A stretch of 64,000 nt of DNA from Rhodanobacter sp. MP7CTX1 (GCF_014205795.1 NZ_JACHCN010000017.1:35742-99741), one strand, 5' to 3'. Positions 9,281 to 17,882 are shown, counted from the stretch's first letter. The notes: generated from the sequence alone by a model not told the origin. Made by a program: numbers and translations.

Positions 9281-9382
9281 ACTCCCTCCCCTGCTTGCAG
9301 GGGAGGGCTGGGGTGGGGTCGCTCTTTTGCCCGAGGATCAAAAGCACCCCCTCGCAACTTCCCCGTGCAAGCAGGGGGCAGG
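9281..9382. repeat. Paired inverted GC-rich intergenic repeat (REPIN-like)
   Basis: The first arm (about 9281-9319) contains a palindrome, CCCTCCCCTGC at 9284-9294 with GCAGGGGAGGG at 9297-9307, followed by GGCTGGGGTGGGGT. The second arm (about 9346-9382) is a diverged reverse complement of the first, with CCCCGTGCAAGCAGGGGG. The pair lies between the convergent genes dnaE and the yajD-like gene. It resembles mobile REP-type elements; it may also serve as a transcription stop, but there is no clear T tract. Confidence 0.6.
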
Positions 9383-9395
9383 GCAAGGCTGAGCT

Positions 9396-9776
9396 CTACT
9401 TCTTGCCGCCCCGATCCATCAACGCCTTCAGATCAGCGAACGGATTGCCGGTAGCCGCCGGCGCATCCTGCACTTCCATGACCCCGCCGCGCACATGGTC
9501 GATGTGCCGCGAGTGTTCGTTGTCGTGGCAGTACACGCACAGCAACTCCCAGTTGCTGCCGTCGGGCGGGTTGAAGTCGTGATCGTGGTTGCGGTGATGC
9601 ACGGTCAGCTCCTGCAAGTTTTCGCGAGTGAACTCGCGCGCGCAGCGACCGCAGATCCACGGATACATCTTCAGCGCGCGCTCGCGATAGCCCAGTTCGC
9701 GCTGCTCGGCGTTGCGCCGCGCCTCGGCCACGATGCGGTCGAGCTTGTTGTTGTCGATGGGTGGTTTGGTCGGCAT
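9396..9776 (-). CDS. yajD: YajD-like HNH nuclease family protein
   Basis: A 126-residue protein closely resembling E. coli YajD from the motif GYRERALKMYPWICGRCAREF onward. The HNH centre is LTVHHRNHDHDFNPPDGSNW followed by LLCVYCHDNEH, with Cys pairs (CGRC, CVYC) likely to bind a structural zinc and His residues a catalytic metal. The C terminus NPFADLKALM matches YajD. The start ATG 9776 (MPTKPPIDNN) is chosen because longer frames add unrelated Arg-rich sequence. Its cellular substrate is unknown. It is convergent with dnaE and divergent from accA. Confidence 0.85.
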   Translation of the reverse strand: MPTKPPIDNNKLDRIVAEARRNAEQRELGYRERALKMYPWICGRCAREFTRENLQELTVHHRNHDHDFNPPDGSNWELLCVYCHDNEHSRHIDHVRGGVMEVQDAPAATGNPFADLKALMDRGGKK

Positions 9777-9896
9777 GGTCGGGTCCAGCGGTAAGACATT
9801 CGTTGGCGCGGACGATAGCGCAATCGGCCGCCATTCGCAGGGTCCCGGGCGGGTCCGCCAACAGGTCCGGCGGCACCCATCGCCCATACGGCGCCG

Positions 9897-9926
9897 TTCT
9901 CGTCTTTTCCCGGGTAACGGTATACT
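9897..9926 (+). promoter_or_regulatory. Possible sigma-70 promoter for accA
   Basis: TATACT at 9921-9926 fits a -10 box and TTCTCG at 9897-9902 is a weak -35 box with an 18-base spacer. It lies 31 bases before the accA start and upstream of the divergent yajD-like gene. This is a consensus match by eye only. Confidence 0.35.
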
Positions 9927-9956
9927 GAGCCGCTTCTGTGCCATGAAATGTTGCGA

Positions 9957-10913
9957 ATGAACCCTAACTTCCTCGATTTTGAACAACCCATTGCCGAACT
10001 GGACGCGAAGATCGAAGAGCTTCGCCATGCCAGCCATGGCCAGGCATTCAATATCGATGACGAAGTCGGGCGCCTGCGCGAGAAGCTGAAGATCAAGACC
10101 GCCGAGATCTTCCGCAACCTCAATTCATGGCAGATGACCCAGCTGTCGCGCCATCCGGGCCGGCCGTATACGCTCGACTACATTGGCGTGATCTGCGAAG
10201 AATTCCACGAACTGGCTGGCGATCGCGCCTATGCCGACGATGCTGCCATCGTCGGTGGCCTCGGCCGCATCAACGGCCGGCCGGTAGTGATCATCGGCCA
10301 CCAGAAAGGTCGTGATACCAAGACCAAGGTGCGCCGCAACTTCGGCATGCCGCGCCCCGAGGGTTATCGCAAGGCGCTGCGCCTGATGAAGATGGCCGAG
10401 CGCTTCAAGCTGCCGCTGCTGACCCTGATCGACACCCCGGGAGCCTACCCCGGTGTCGGCGCCGAGGAGCGCGGCCAGAGCGAGGCGATCGCACGCAATC
10501 TGATGGAAATGGCCGAACTGAAGGTGCCGATCATCTGCACCGTGATCGGTGAGGGCGGCTCCGGTGGTGCGCTGGCCATCGGCGTGGGCGACCGCACGGT
10601 GATGCTGCAGTACTCGACCTATTCGGTGATCTCGCCGGAAGGCTGCGCCTCGATCCTGTGGAAGAGCGCCGACAAAGCCAAGGACGCCGCCGAAGCGCTC
10701 GGCCTGACCGCACCGCGCCTGCTGGAGCTCGGCCTGATCGACAAGGTGGTCCGCGAGCCGCTGGGCGGCGCCCATCGCAATCCGCAGTCGATGGCAGTGC
10801 GCCTGAAAGCCGTGCTGCTGAACCAGCTCGACGAACTCGAAGCGATGCCGATCGGTGACCTGCTCGAACGGCGCTACAAGCGCCTGCGCAGCTACGGCGC
10901 GTATCAGGAATAA
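9957..10913 (+). CDS. accA: Acetyl-CoA carboxylase carboxyltransferase subunit alpha
   Basis: AccA with AccD transfers the carboxyl group from biotin to acetyl-CoA, giving malonyl-CoA, the entry to fatty acid synthesis. At 318 residues it matches E. coli AccA almost end to end: [19 protein letters not shown] at the start, then [29 protein letters not shown] (here [20 protein letters not shown]), [15 protein letters not shown] and [23 protein letters not shown] 9957 is chosen over an in-frame ATG 9 bases upstream because it reproduces the family N terminus. Codon use is typical of the window. Confidence 0.97.
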   Translation: MNPNFLDFEQPIAELDAKIEELRHASHGQAFNIDDEVGRLREKLKIKTAEIFRNLNSWQMTQLSRHPGRPYTLDYIGVICEEFHELAGDRAYADDAAIVGGLGRINGRPVVIIGHQKGRDTKTKVRRNFGMPRPEGYRKALRLMKMAERFKLPLLTLIDTPGAYPGVGAEERGQSEAIARNLMEMAELKVPIICTVIGEGGSGGALAIGVGDRTVMLQYSTYSVISPEGCASILWKSADKAKDAAEALGLTAPRLLELGLIDKVVREPLGGAHRNPQSMAVRLKAVLLNQLDELEAMPIGDLLERRYKRLRSYGAYQE

Positions 10914-10933
10914 GCAACGGTCGGGTGGCAGCC

Positions 10934-11011
10934 TGTGGGAGCGACTTCAGTCGCGATGCTCTTGCTTCCTTCATTGGCATCAAGAGCATCGCGACTGAAG
11001 TCGCTCCCACA
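10934..11011. repeat. REPIN: two REP-type sequences in a perfect 31-bp inverted repeat
   Basis: Bases 10934-10964 are exactly complementary to 10981-11011, with a 16-base spacer. Each arm begins TGTGGGAGCGACTTCAGTCG and contains its own small palindrome (GCGACT TC AGTCGC), the hallmark of REP sequences. Related GTGGGAGCG-type repeats are common in Pseudomonas and Xanthomonadales genomes and are spread by RAYT transposases. A diverged single copy lies at 654-678. No RAYT gene is present in this window. The element sits between accA and the NYN gene. Confidence 0.85.
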
Positions 11012-11095
11012 AGATGGCTGGTTTGCCGGCGATAATCCAACCCGCGTCTCTAGGGCGTTACCATCGGCTTTGCCTTCCTGCTGCCGGGATCCGTC

Positions 11096-11839
11096 ATGGC
11101 CAACGTCACCACGCACAAACTCGCCGTACTGATCGACGCCGACAATGCGCGCCCGGCCATCGTCGAGGGTCTGCTCGCGGAGATCGCCAAGTACGGCACG
11201 GCGCACGTGAAGCGGATTTACGGCGACTGGACCAAGCCCGACCTCAACGGCTGGAAGGAAGTGCTGCTGCGTCACTCGATCCAGCCGATCCAGCAATTCC
11301 GTTACACGGTGGGCAAAAACGCCACCGACTCGGCGATGATCATCGACGCCATGGATCTGCTTTACGCCGAGCGTTTCGACGGCTTCTGCATCGTTTCCAG
11401 CGACAGCGATTTCACCCGACTGGCCTCGCGCGTGCGGGAGTCCGGGCGCATCGTGTACGGCTTCGGCGAGCGCAAGACGCCTGAGCCATTCCGTACCGCA
11501 TGCGACAAATTCATCTACACCGAAGTACTCCTCGGCTCGGCCTCCACCGAGGCCGAGGCCGCACCGAAACAGCGCTCGGCAAAGGAGCTGCGCGGCGACA
11601 CGCACTTGCTCAGCCTGCTGCGCAACGCGATCGAGGCCGCCTCCGACGACACCGGCTGGGCGGGGCTCGGCGCGATCGGCAGCATCATCAATAAGCAATC
11701 TCCCGACTTCGACTCGCGCAACTACGGTTACGCCAAGCTCAGCGGGCTGGTCAATGGCATCGGCCTGTTCGAGACGGAAGAACGGCACATCGGCAATGGC
11801 AAGCACATCTACGTGCGGCCCCGCGCCAGCAAGAAGTGA
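11096..11839 (+). CDS. NYN domain protein with C-terminal LOTUS (OST-HTH) domain
   Basis: 247 residues. The N-terminal NYN domain (about 8-140, LabA/DUF88-like PIN fold) shows the expected acidic residues in LIDADNARPA, DSAMIIDAMDL and CIVSSDSDFTRLA, arranged as in metal-dependent ribonucleases. A linker rich in Ala and Glu follows, then a LOTUS/OST-HTH domain (about 168-245; GWAGLGAIGSIINKQSPDFD, YGYAKLSGLVNGIG), which binds RNA or partner proteins in known cases. A role in RNA cleavage or turnover is inferred. The stop overlaps the GTG of tilS (GTGA), so the two may be co-translated. The target is unknown. Confidence 0.88.
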   Translation: MANVTTHKLAVLIDADNARPAIVEGLLAEIAKYGTAHVKRIYGDWTKPDLNGWKEVLLRHSIQPIQQFRYTVGKNATDSAMIIDAMDLLYAERFDGFCIVSSDSDFTRLASRVRESGRIVYGFGERKTPEPFRTACDKFIYTEVLLGSASTEAEAAPKQRSAKELRGDTHLLSLLRNAIEAASDDTGWAGLGAIGSIINKQSPDFDSRNYGYAKLSGLVNGIGLFETEERHIGNGKHIYVRPRASKK

Positions 11840-13137
11840 GCGACCCGCTGTCCCAGCACCTGCTTGCCGCCTTGGCGACGACGCCAGCCGCACCGCTGTG
11901 CGTCGCGTTCAGCGGCGGCCCGGATTCGAGCGCGCTATTGCATGCGCTGGCACGACTGCCCACGGCGCGCGCACGCGGTCTGCGCGCGCTGCATATCGAT
12001 CACGGCCTGCACCCGGACAGCACGCTGTGGGCCGATCACTGCCGGAACTTCTGCGCCGCGCTTGACCTGCCATGCGATGTACGGCGCGTGCAAGTCGAAA
12101 CCGGCAAGGGCAACGGGCTGGAAGCCGCCGCGCGCCACGCGCGCTACGCTGCTTTCGCCAGCGAACTGCGTGAAGGTGAGTACCTTCTACTCGGCCATCA
12201 CCGCGACGATCAGGCCGAGACTGTATTGCTGAAACTGCTGCGCGGAGCCGGTCCGGAGGGCCTAGGCGGCATGCGGGCGTTGCGGCCGCTAGGGCATGGC
12301 CAGTTGTGGCGCCCGCTGCTGACGCTGTCGCGGGCGCAATTGCGTGATTACCTCAAGACCCACCAACTGGACTGCATCGACGACCCATCCAACGCCGACA
12401 CGAAACTGGCGCGCAACCACCTGCGCCACGAGATCCTGCCGCGGCTTATGCAGCATTGGCCGCACGCCGTCGATTCGATCCTGCACAGCGCCGCGCTCAG
12501 CCGCGCCGCGGCCGATACGTTGCAGACACAGTGGCTGGCTGAATTCGAGGCCCTGCATGACCGCGCCACGGACAGCCTGGATGCCGCCGGTTGGCGGGCG
12601 CTCGATCCTGCCCTGCGTGAGCCCTTGCTGGATCACTGGCTGCATGCGCTGGGCCTGTCTGCGCCCACCACGGCGCAACGCCAGCAGATCGAACGCCAGT
12701 GCGGTTCACGGGCCGGCCAGCTACCGTGCATCCGCTGGCCCGGCGTGGAGCTGTACATCTGGAACGGGCGGCTATGGGCGTTGTCGCCCCGCCTTGAGAT
12801 CGCTGCTGACTGGGAGGCGCACTGGCGCGGAGAACCGCTGACCTTGCCTGATGGCGGCGTGCTGGCACTGACCAACACCGACAAACGCCTGCCCGAACCG
12901 CTCCTTGTGCGCCTGCGTCGCGGTGGCGAGCACATCAAGCCGGCGGGCGACGCCCACACCCGCGAATTGCGCGACTTGTTCCAGAAGCAGCGGGTTCCAC
13001 CCTGGCAGCGCAACGTCTGTCCGTTGCTCTACGCCGGCGATGAGTTGGTCGCCGTTGCCGATCGCTGGATCAGCGCTCGCGGCGAGGCGATTTTCCAGAC
13101 GACCGGAGCCCGTCCGCATTGGGAAGTGGCGCGCTGA
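11836..13137 (+). CDS. tilS: tRNA(Ile)-lysidine synthetase TilS
   Basis: TilS converts cytidine 34 of the CAU-anticodon tRNA-Ile to lysidine using ATP and lysine, which changes codon reading from AUG to AUA. The N-type ATP pyrophosphatase loop SGGPDSSALLHAL is near residue 30. HIDHGLHPDS, LEAAARHARYAAF and LLGHHRDDQAETVLLKLLRG follow in the expected order. A C-terminal TilS substrate-binding domain spans about 350-430. Length 433 matches E. coli (432). The GTG 11836 start overlaps the NYN gene stop by 4 bases, indicating coupling. Confidence 0.95.
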   Translation: MSDPLSQHLLAALATTPAAPLCVAFSGGPDSSALLHALARLPTARARGLRALHIDHGLHPDSTLWADHCRNFCAALDLPCDVRRVQVETGKGNGLEAAARHARYAAFASELREGEYLLLGHHRDDQAETVLLKLLRGAGPEGLGGMRALRPLGHGQLWRPLLTLSRAQLRDYLKTHQLDCIDDPSNADTKLARNHLRHEILPRLMQHWPHAVDSILHSAALSRAAADTLQTQWLAEFEALHDRATDSLDAAGWRALDPALREPLLDHWLHALGLSAPTTAQRQQIERQCGSRAGQLPCIRWPGVELYIWNGRLWALSPRLEIAADWEAHWRGEPLTLPDGGVLALTNTDKRLPEPLLVRLRRGGEHIKPAGDAHTRELRDLFQKQRVPPWQRNVCPLLYAGDELVAVADRWISARGEAIFQTTGARPHWEVAR

Positions 13138-13175
13138 AGTCGTGCTTTGGGCCGCTTCGAATAACCTGCAACACG

Positions 13176-13365
13176 CTCGTCCCCCTGCGGCAGGCGCCCA
13201 GCGCTCTCAAGCTTCTGAAGATCAAGGGCACTGGGTTCCGGCTTTCGCCGGAATGACGAGCTAGAGAGCGACCTGTTCGTCATCCCCGCGAAGGCAGGCA
13301 CCCAGCGACTTCGAGCTCTTCGTGATCACTGGATGCTGAATTCCTGCCTACGCAGGAATGACGAG
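13176..13365. repeat. Cluster of four alternating palindromic repeat units
   Basis: Four related units occur in the tilS-xseB gap with alternating orientation: 13176-13210 (inverted), 13230-13260 (direct), 13276-13307 (inverted), 13328-13365 (direct). The shared core is CTGGGTTCC.GC, then a short hairpin, then GGAATGACGAG; for example TTCCGGC at 13236-13242 pairs with GCCGGAA at 13247-13253. This family (…CGGGAATGACG…) is familiar from Xanthomonadales and other proteobacterial intergenic regions. No gene is seen between 13138 and 13463. Confidence 0.75.
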
Positions 13366-13463
13366 CCGGAGCGGTTTTCCAAGCTCTTCTGCGCAAAAAA
13401 ATGTGTCCCCACCGAAGCGATGCCGATTGATTCCCTGCCTGCCCTGCGTTAGCGTTGCGGCCC

Positions 13464-13721
13464 ATGGCCAAGACCGCTCCCGCTTCCGTCAAAACCCCGC
13501 CTCCGGTCGACTTTGAACGTTCCCTGGACGAACTGGAACAACTGGTCGCGCGGATGGAAGGCGGCGAGTTGAGTCTGGATGAATCGCTCGCTTCGTTCGA
13601 GCGTGGCATCGGCCTGTACCGTCATTGTCAGCAGTCGCTGGAACTGGCCGAACTGCGTGTGCGCCTGCTGCTTGATCCCGATGCCCCCGACAGCGCCGAA
13701 CCGTTTGAACCCGAACTCTAA
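13464..13721 (+). CDS. xseB: Exodeoxyribonuclease VII small subunit
   Basis: 85 residues. XseB binds the large subunit XseA to form exonuclease VII, which degrades single-stranded DNA. The family signature is clear: [43 protein letters not shown] (helical coiled-coil pair, about residues 15-60), followed by an acidic tail. ATG 13464 is preferred over TTG 13455. The gene overlaps the start of ispA, as in many bacteria where xseB-ispA-dxs are together; dxs is not here. xseA is also not in the window. Confidence 0.92.
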   Translation: MAKTAPASVKTPPPVDFERSLDELEQLVARMEGGELSLDESLASFERGIGLYRHCQQSLELAELRVRLLLDPDAPDSAEPFEPEL

Positions 13722-14604
13722 GCTCGGCCCTACCCTGCAAGCGTTGATCCTTCGTGCCGAACAGGCCTTGGATCGCTGCCTGCCGCCCGCCGAACAGTCC
13801 CCTGCCGCGCTGCATCGCGCGATGCGTTACGCCGTGCTTGGCGGCGGCAAGCGGCTGCGCCCGCTGCTGGTTTACGCCGCCGCTCATGCGTTCGGCGAAA
13901 GCGACCCGCAGCTCGATGCGGCCGCCTGTGCGGTGGAGCTGATCCACGCCTATTCGCTGGTTCACGACGACCTGCCCGCGATGGACGACGATGCCCTGCG
14001 CCGCGGCCGTCCGACCTGCCATATCGTCTTCGGCGAGGCGATGGCGATTCTCGCCGGCGACGCGCTGCAGGCGCTGGCCTTCGAGATCCTGGCCGATGAC
14101 CCCGCGCACCAGACCGACGCCACCACCGGCATCGCCATGCTGCGTGTGCTCAGCCGTGCCTGCGGCGCCGAAGGCATGGCCGGCGGACAGTCGCTGGACC
14201 TGGCGGCGGTCGGCCAACAGCTGACGCTGGCCGAACTGGAGCATATGCACGCCCTCAAGACCGGCGCCTTGATACGTGCCTCGGTGCAGATGGGCGCGCT
14301 CGTCGCGCGTGCCGATGCCGAAGCGCTGCAAGCGCTGGATCGCTACGCCCACGCGGTAGGCCTGGCGTTCCAGGTGCGCGATGACATCCTCGACGTGGAA
14401 GGCGAATCGGCCGTACTCGGCAAGACCGCCGGCAAGGATGCCGCCGCCGCCAAGCCCACCTTCCCCTCGATCATTGGCCTTGACGCCTCGCGCGCACGAC
14501 TGGCGGAACTGATCGAATCGGCGCTGGCGGCGATTGAACCACTAGGCAACAAGGGCTCTCTGCTGGCCGAGCTGGCTCGTTACGCCGGCCATCGTGCGCA
14601 TTGA
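13681..14604 (+). CDS. ispA: Farnesyl diphosphate synthase / polyprenyl synthetase IspA
   Basis: Condenses isopentenyl diphosphate with dimethylallyl and geranyl diphosphate to make farnesyl diphosphate for quinones and undecaprenyl carrier. Motifs: [14 protein letters not shown], first Asp-rich motif [35 protein letters not shown], and second Asp-rich motif [12 protein letters not shown] followed by [19 protein letters not shown]. 307 residues from ATG 13681, which lies 41 bases inside xseB; TTG 13705 is an alternative start and neither has a clear ribosome binding site. It ends at a strong terminator. Confidence 0.93.
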   Translation: MPPTAPNRLNPNSKLGPTLQALILRAEQALDRCLPPAEQSPAALHRAMRYAVLGGGKRLRPLLVYAAAHAFGESDPQLDAAACAVELIHAYSLVHDDLPAMDDDALRRGRPTCHIVFGEAMAILAGDALQALAFEILADDPAHQTDATTGIAMLRVLSRACGAEGMAGGQSLDLAAVGQQLTLAELEHMHALKTGALIRASVQMGALVARADAEALQALDRYAHAVGLAFQVRDDILDVEGESAVLGKTAGKDAAAAKPTFPSIIGLDASRARLAELIESALAAIEPLGNKGSLLAELARYAGHRAH

Positions 14605-14646
14605 AAGGGCGACTTACGCACATTCGAAGTAGCCAATAGCCATCCA

Positions 14647-14692
14647 TCACGCAATAAAAAAGCAGCCTCACGGCTGCTTTTTTATTGCGTGA
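14647..14692. terminator. Bidirectional rho-independent terminator (ispA / DUF4870 gene)
   Basis: A perfect 21-bp stem (14647-14667 with 14672-14692) and a 4-base loop (TCAC). The GC core GCAGCC/GGCTGC is flanked by A6 on the left and T6 on the right, so it can terminate transcripts from both convergent genes. It is one of the clearest terminators in the window. Confidence 0.93.
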
Positions 14693-14703
14693 ACTGACCT
14701 CGA

Positions 14704-15141
14704 TTACTTGATCAATCTCAGCGTGAACGGGTAGCGGTAGCGCACACCTTCATTCGCCTTGATAGCCGCGATGATGGTGAATACCAGCCAGCCGATACCA
14801 ATGATGATCCACAGCGGAATCGCGATGATCAGGCCCACACCTAAGGTCATGATCGAAATCAGCAGCAGGATCAGGAGAGCAATCGCCACCGTGATATTGA
14901 AATTCAGCGCCTCTTTGCCTTGGTCATCGACGAAGGGCATGGTGTCTTTCTTCACCAGCCAGATGATCAGCGGGCCGATGAAACAGCCCCAGCCATGACC
15001 GAAAGCACCGGTGAGAATGGCGCCAAGCAGGGCGGACAAATGCGCGAACATCGCCCACTGACGCTGATCGGCCGACGGGACATCGACTAGCGGCGGGTCG
15101 TTCGGTGAAGGCGGAATGACGGACTCGGGTGGAACGCTCAT
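14704..15141 (-). CDS. DUF4870 family membrane protein
   Basis: 145 residues. A Pro-rich cytoplasmic N terminus (MSVPPESVIPPSPND) precedes ADQRQWAMFAHLSALLGAIL, the usual DUF4870 opening. Three hydrophobic segments follow at about 34-60 (interrupted by Gly), 83-108 and 108-128. KKDTMPFVDDQGKEALNFN is the typical conserved loop. ATG 15141 is preceded by GAGGAG at good spacing. Function of the family is unknown. It is convergent with ispA and shares its terminator. Confidence 0.85.
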   Translation of the reverse strand: MSVPPESVIPPSPNDPPLVDVPSADQRQWAMFAHLSALLGAILTGAFGHGWGCFIGPLIIWLVKKDTMPFVDDQGKEALNFNITVAIALLILLLISIMTLGVGLIIAIPLWIIIGIGWLVFTIIAAIKANEGVRYRYPFTLRLIK

Positions 15142-15260
15142 GCGTATCTCCTCAGCGTCGACAATCGCCGGCCCATTGCCGGTTGCGCTGATGCTAGCAA
15201 GCCCCGCCCGCTTTGCCGAGGGGACTTGCGGCACCGCAAGGCGCCAACTTCGGCGGCCTC

Positions 15261-16658
15261 CTACTCGCCTGCTACCGTCATCCGTTCCAGCAGGATCGAG
15301 CCGGTCAGGATGTGCGAGCGAGGATCGACGTCCGCTCCCACCGCCACGATGCCGGCGAACATCTCGCGCAAGTTCGCAGCGATCGTGATCTCCTCCACTG
15401 GATAGGCGATCTGCCCGTTTTCGACCCAGAAACCGGCTGCACCGCGCGAATAGTCCCCGGTGATGGTGGATACGCCCTGCCCCATCACCTCGGTGACCAG
15501 CAGCCCGGTACCCATGCGTTTCAGCATGGCGGCGAAGTCGTCCTTCGCATGGTCCGCGCTGCCCGGTTCCACGATCAGGTTATGGATGCCGCCCGCGTTG
15601 CCGGTCGATTCCAGCCCGAGCTTGCGCGCCGAATAGCTGCCCAGCACATAGCGCGCCAGCACGCCGCCCTCGATCAAGGCGCTGTCGCGGGTCGCCACGC
15701 CCTCGGCGTCGAAGCTGCCTGAGCCCTGACCGCGCAACAGCCGCGGCAACTCCATGATGTTCAGCCATGACGGCATCACCTGCTTGCCGACGTGGTCGAG
15801 CAGGAAACTGGCCTGGCGATACAAGGCGCCGCCGCTGACTGCTCCCAGCAAATGTCCGATCAGCCCCCGGGCCAGCTCCGGCGCAAACAGCACCGGACAC
15901 TGCCGCGTCGACAGGCTGCGTGCGCCCATGCGTGCAAGGGTGCGCTCGGCTGCCCGGTCGCCGAGCACCTTTGCGCTCATGAAGTCGCCGGCCGCACGCA
16001 CGCTGTCGTACCAGTAGTCGCGCTGCATGCCGTCCTCGTCGCCGGCAATCAGTGCCAGCGACAGCGAATGCCGCGTGCCTCGTTCACGCCCGACGAAGCC
16101 GTGCGAGTTCGCATACACCGACAGACCTTGCCCGGCCTGCACGCTGGCACCGTCTGAATTGCTGATGCCGGCATGGGCGCGTCCGGCGTCCTCGATTTCG
16201 ATGCCCAGTTCAATCGCGCGGGTCGTGTCGATATCCCACGGATGCCACAGGTCCAGATCAGGAAACGACGTCGCCATGCGCGCCGCATCGGCCAAACCCG
16301 CCGCTGGATCAGCTTCGGTATAGCGCGCGATCGCGCAGGCCTGGTCCAGGGTCGCCTGGATCGAGTCCGGATGCAGGTCGGCGGTGCTGGCCGAGCCCTT
16401 TCGCTGGCCGAAGTACACGGTAAGCCCGAAACCACGATCGCGGGTGTGCTCGACCGTCTCCACCTCACCCAGGCGCACGTTGACGCTCAGCCCGCTATCG
16501 ATGCTGGCGGCGACCTCGGCCTGGCTGGCGCCGGCGGCGCGAGCGCGACGAATCACATCCTCGGCCAGTTCGGCCAGTCGATCGAGCTCTTGCTCGCTCC
16601 GATCTGGACCGCTGTGAGCCGACAAATGGCGGTCCTGGCTGATGGCGCGTTCGGTCAC
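15261..16658 (-). CDS. pmbA: Metalloprotease PmbA (TldE)
   Basis: TldE/PmbA partners TldD in a heterodimeric protease that degrades or matures unfolded peptides, including microcin B17 and CcdA in E. coli. The 465-residue protein shows GLSVNVRLGEVETVEHTRDR, YFGQRKGSASTADL, ISNSDGASVQAGQGLSVYAN and GIHNLIVEPG, all typical. It lacks the HExxxH motif, which TldD supplies. The start is GTG 16658, 7 bases after AGGAAG; longer frames add unrelated sequence. tldD is at 25183-26637 on the same strand. Divergent from the DUF1653 gene. Confidence 0.94.
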   Translation of the reverse strand: MTERAISQDRHLSAHSGPDRSEQELDRLAELAEDVIRRARAAGASQAEVAASIDSGLSVNVRLGEVETVEHTRDRGFGLTVYFGQRKGSASTADLHPDSIQATLDQACAIARYTEADPAAGLADAARMATSFPDLDLWHPWDIDTTRAIELGIEIEDAGRAHAGISNSDGASVQAGQGLSVYANSHGFVGRERGTRHSLSLALIAGDEDGMQRDYWYDSVRAAGDFMSAKVLGDRAAERTLARMGARSLSTRQCPVLFAPELARGLIGHLLGAVSGGALYRQASFLLDHVGKQVMPSWLNIMELPRLLRGQGSGSFDAEGVATRDSALIEGGVLARYVLGSYSARKLGLESTGNAGGIHNLIVEPGSADHAKDDFAAMLKRMGTGLLVTEVMGQGVSTITGDYSRGAAGFWVENGQIAYPVEEITIAANLREMFAGIVAVGADVDPRSHILTGSILLERMTVAGE

Positions 16659-16778
16659 GTTGGGCTTCCTGGAGGTTTGACGAGTAGAATAGTCGGTTCG
16701 CGACCACCGACCCCGATGGGGTGCAGTGCCCAAGATGGGGTCGGCTCGGCGAAATGCAAAGAGTTGGGGAGAACGCCC

Positions 16779-17018
16779 ATGCAACCAACCGCCGGCATCT
16801 ATCGTCACTACAAGGGTCAGCGCTACCGCGTGCTGGGTACCGCGCATCACAGCGAAACGCTGGAGCCGCTGGTGGTTTATCAGGCGCTCTACGGGGACCA
16901 CGGTCTATGGGTACGCCCAGCCACCATGTTCACCGAAACCATCGAGCTGGATGGCGAGCCGATCGCCCGCTTCGCGCTCGAGCAAGCCGAGCCCGGCACC
17001 GACGACCCGCACATCTGA
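16779..17018 (+). CDS. DUF1653 family protein
   Basis: 79 residues, cytoplasmic, no signal peptide. The sequence GIYRHYKGQRYRVLGTAHHS, ETLEPLVVYQALYGDHGLWV and RPATMFTETI is the standard DUF1653 pattern, a small beta-rich domain of unknown function. ATG 16779 follows GGGGAG. A longer frame open upstream is antisense to pmbA and is not expected to be translated. It is followed 28 bases later by yjgA, probably in one transcript. Confidence 0.88.
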   Translation: MQPTAGIYRHYKGQRYRVLGTAHHSETLEPLVVYQALYGDHGLWVRPATMFTETIELDGEPIARFALEQAEPGTDDPHI

Positions 17019-17046
17019 CCATCGCCCCATCCCTGGAATTGAAACC

Positions 17047-17598
17047 GTGAGCCCGAGCCGCAGCCGCAATCAAACCGAACTCGACGAAGAGGACTACGGT
17101 CCCAGTCGCACCCAGCAGCGTCGCGAAGCACTCGCGGTACTGACGCTGGCTGCCCAGTTGATGGAGCTGCCGCCGAGCCGGCTGGCGAAACTGGAACTGC
17201 CTGAAGACGTGCGCCGCGAGATCGACGTCACCCGTCGCATCACCGCGCATATCGCGCGCAAGCGCCAGCTCGCGTTCCTCGCCAAGGTCATGCGCCGCTA
17301 CGACGACGCGGACTTTGCTTCGGTGCGTGGCGAACTCGGCGAGAACCGCGAGAAGCAGCGCCAGGAAACCGCCGCGATGCACCGCCTCGAAGCGATGCGC
17401 GATCGTCTGATCAGCGAGGACGAAACGGCACTCTCCGAACTGATCACAGAACACCCGCAGATCGATCGCCAGCATGTGCGCTCATTGATCCGCCAGGCCC
17501 GCACCGAACGCGATGCGAACAAGCCGCCGCGCGCGTACCGCGAAATATTTCAGCTACTGAAGGATCTGGCTGCAAGCGACAGCAAGCCCGACGCCTGA
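17047..17598 (+). CDS. yjgA: Ribosome-associated protein YjgA/DarP (DUF615)
   Basis: 183 residues. Family members bind the late 50S precursor and are called DarP in E. coli. The conserved core is present: SRTQQRREALAVLTLAAQLM, LPPSRLAKLELPEDVRREI, HIARKRQLAFLAKVMRR, and RQHVRSLIRQARTERDANKP near the C terminus. The N terminus is charged (RSRNQTELDEEDYGPS). GTG 17047 is chosen because it begins just before the conserved part. In many genomes yjgA lies beside pmbA, as it does here on the opposite strand, which supports the assignment. Confidence 0.93.
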   Translation: MSPSRSRNQTELDEEDYGPSRTQQRREALAVLTLAAQLMELPPSRLAKLELPEDVRREIDVTRRITAHIARKRQLAFLAKVMRRYDDADFASVRGELGENREKQRQETAAMHRLEAMRDRLISEDETALSELITEHPQIDRQHVRSLIRQARTERDANKPPRAYREIFQLLKDLAASDSKPDA

Positions 17599-17607
17599 CG
17601 CCGTGGC

Positions 17608-17635
17608 GATGGCTCCTTGCAGCTCGGGAGCCATC
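17608..17635. terminator. Possible hairpin terminator between convergent genes
   Basis: GATGGCTCC at 17608-17616 pairs perfectly with GGAGCCATC at 17627-17635, leaving a 10-base loop. It lies 10 bases after the yjgA stop and touches the stop codon of the opposing small gene. There is no T tract, so it is only a candidate terminator. Confidence 0.35.
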
Positions 17636-17882
17636 AGCTGAGCGTGCTGAAGCGCACGCAGAAATCATTCGGCGATACCCAGCGATCATGCAGGACGCAA
17701 AGCCGGCTACCGCCGATGCTGGCTCCATAAGCTGAGCCGAACACCGCCAGTCCTGCGACACGCTGCTCGGTCATGCGGCGATCGTCCAGACGATGGCGGC
17801 AGCCAGCGCAACCCGGCTGGACCACCTGCTCGAGGCAACTTGTGGTCGGCTCAGCCTTGCTGGCGTCGCCTGTCGTGCTCAT
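17634..17882 (-). CDS. Small Cys/His protein, conserved hypothetical
   Basis: 82 residues. The Cys and His pattern (CLEQ, CAGCRHRLDD, then LCVLHDRWVSPNDFCVRF) suggests a small metal-binding or redox protein; the spacing CxxCxxR...LCxxHD...C looks conserved in form rather than random. No named family is claimed. ATG 17882 overlaps the stop of the yeiH-like gene (ATGA), so translation is probably coupled and the product may act with the transporter. It could also be an independent gene of unknown role. Confidence 0.6.
   Translation of the reverse strand: MSTTGDASKAEPTTSCLEQVVQPGCAGCRHRLDDRRMTEQRVAGLAVFGSAYGASIGGSRLCVLHDRWVSPNDFCVRFSTLS

Noticed and set aside
13138..13463. Possible CRISPR-like array
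   Set aside because: Units alternate in orientation and vary in length, with no uniform spacers; they are palindromic intergenic repeats.
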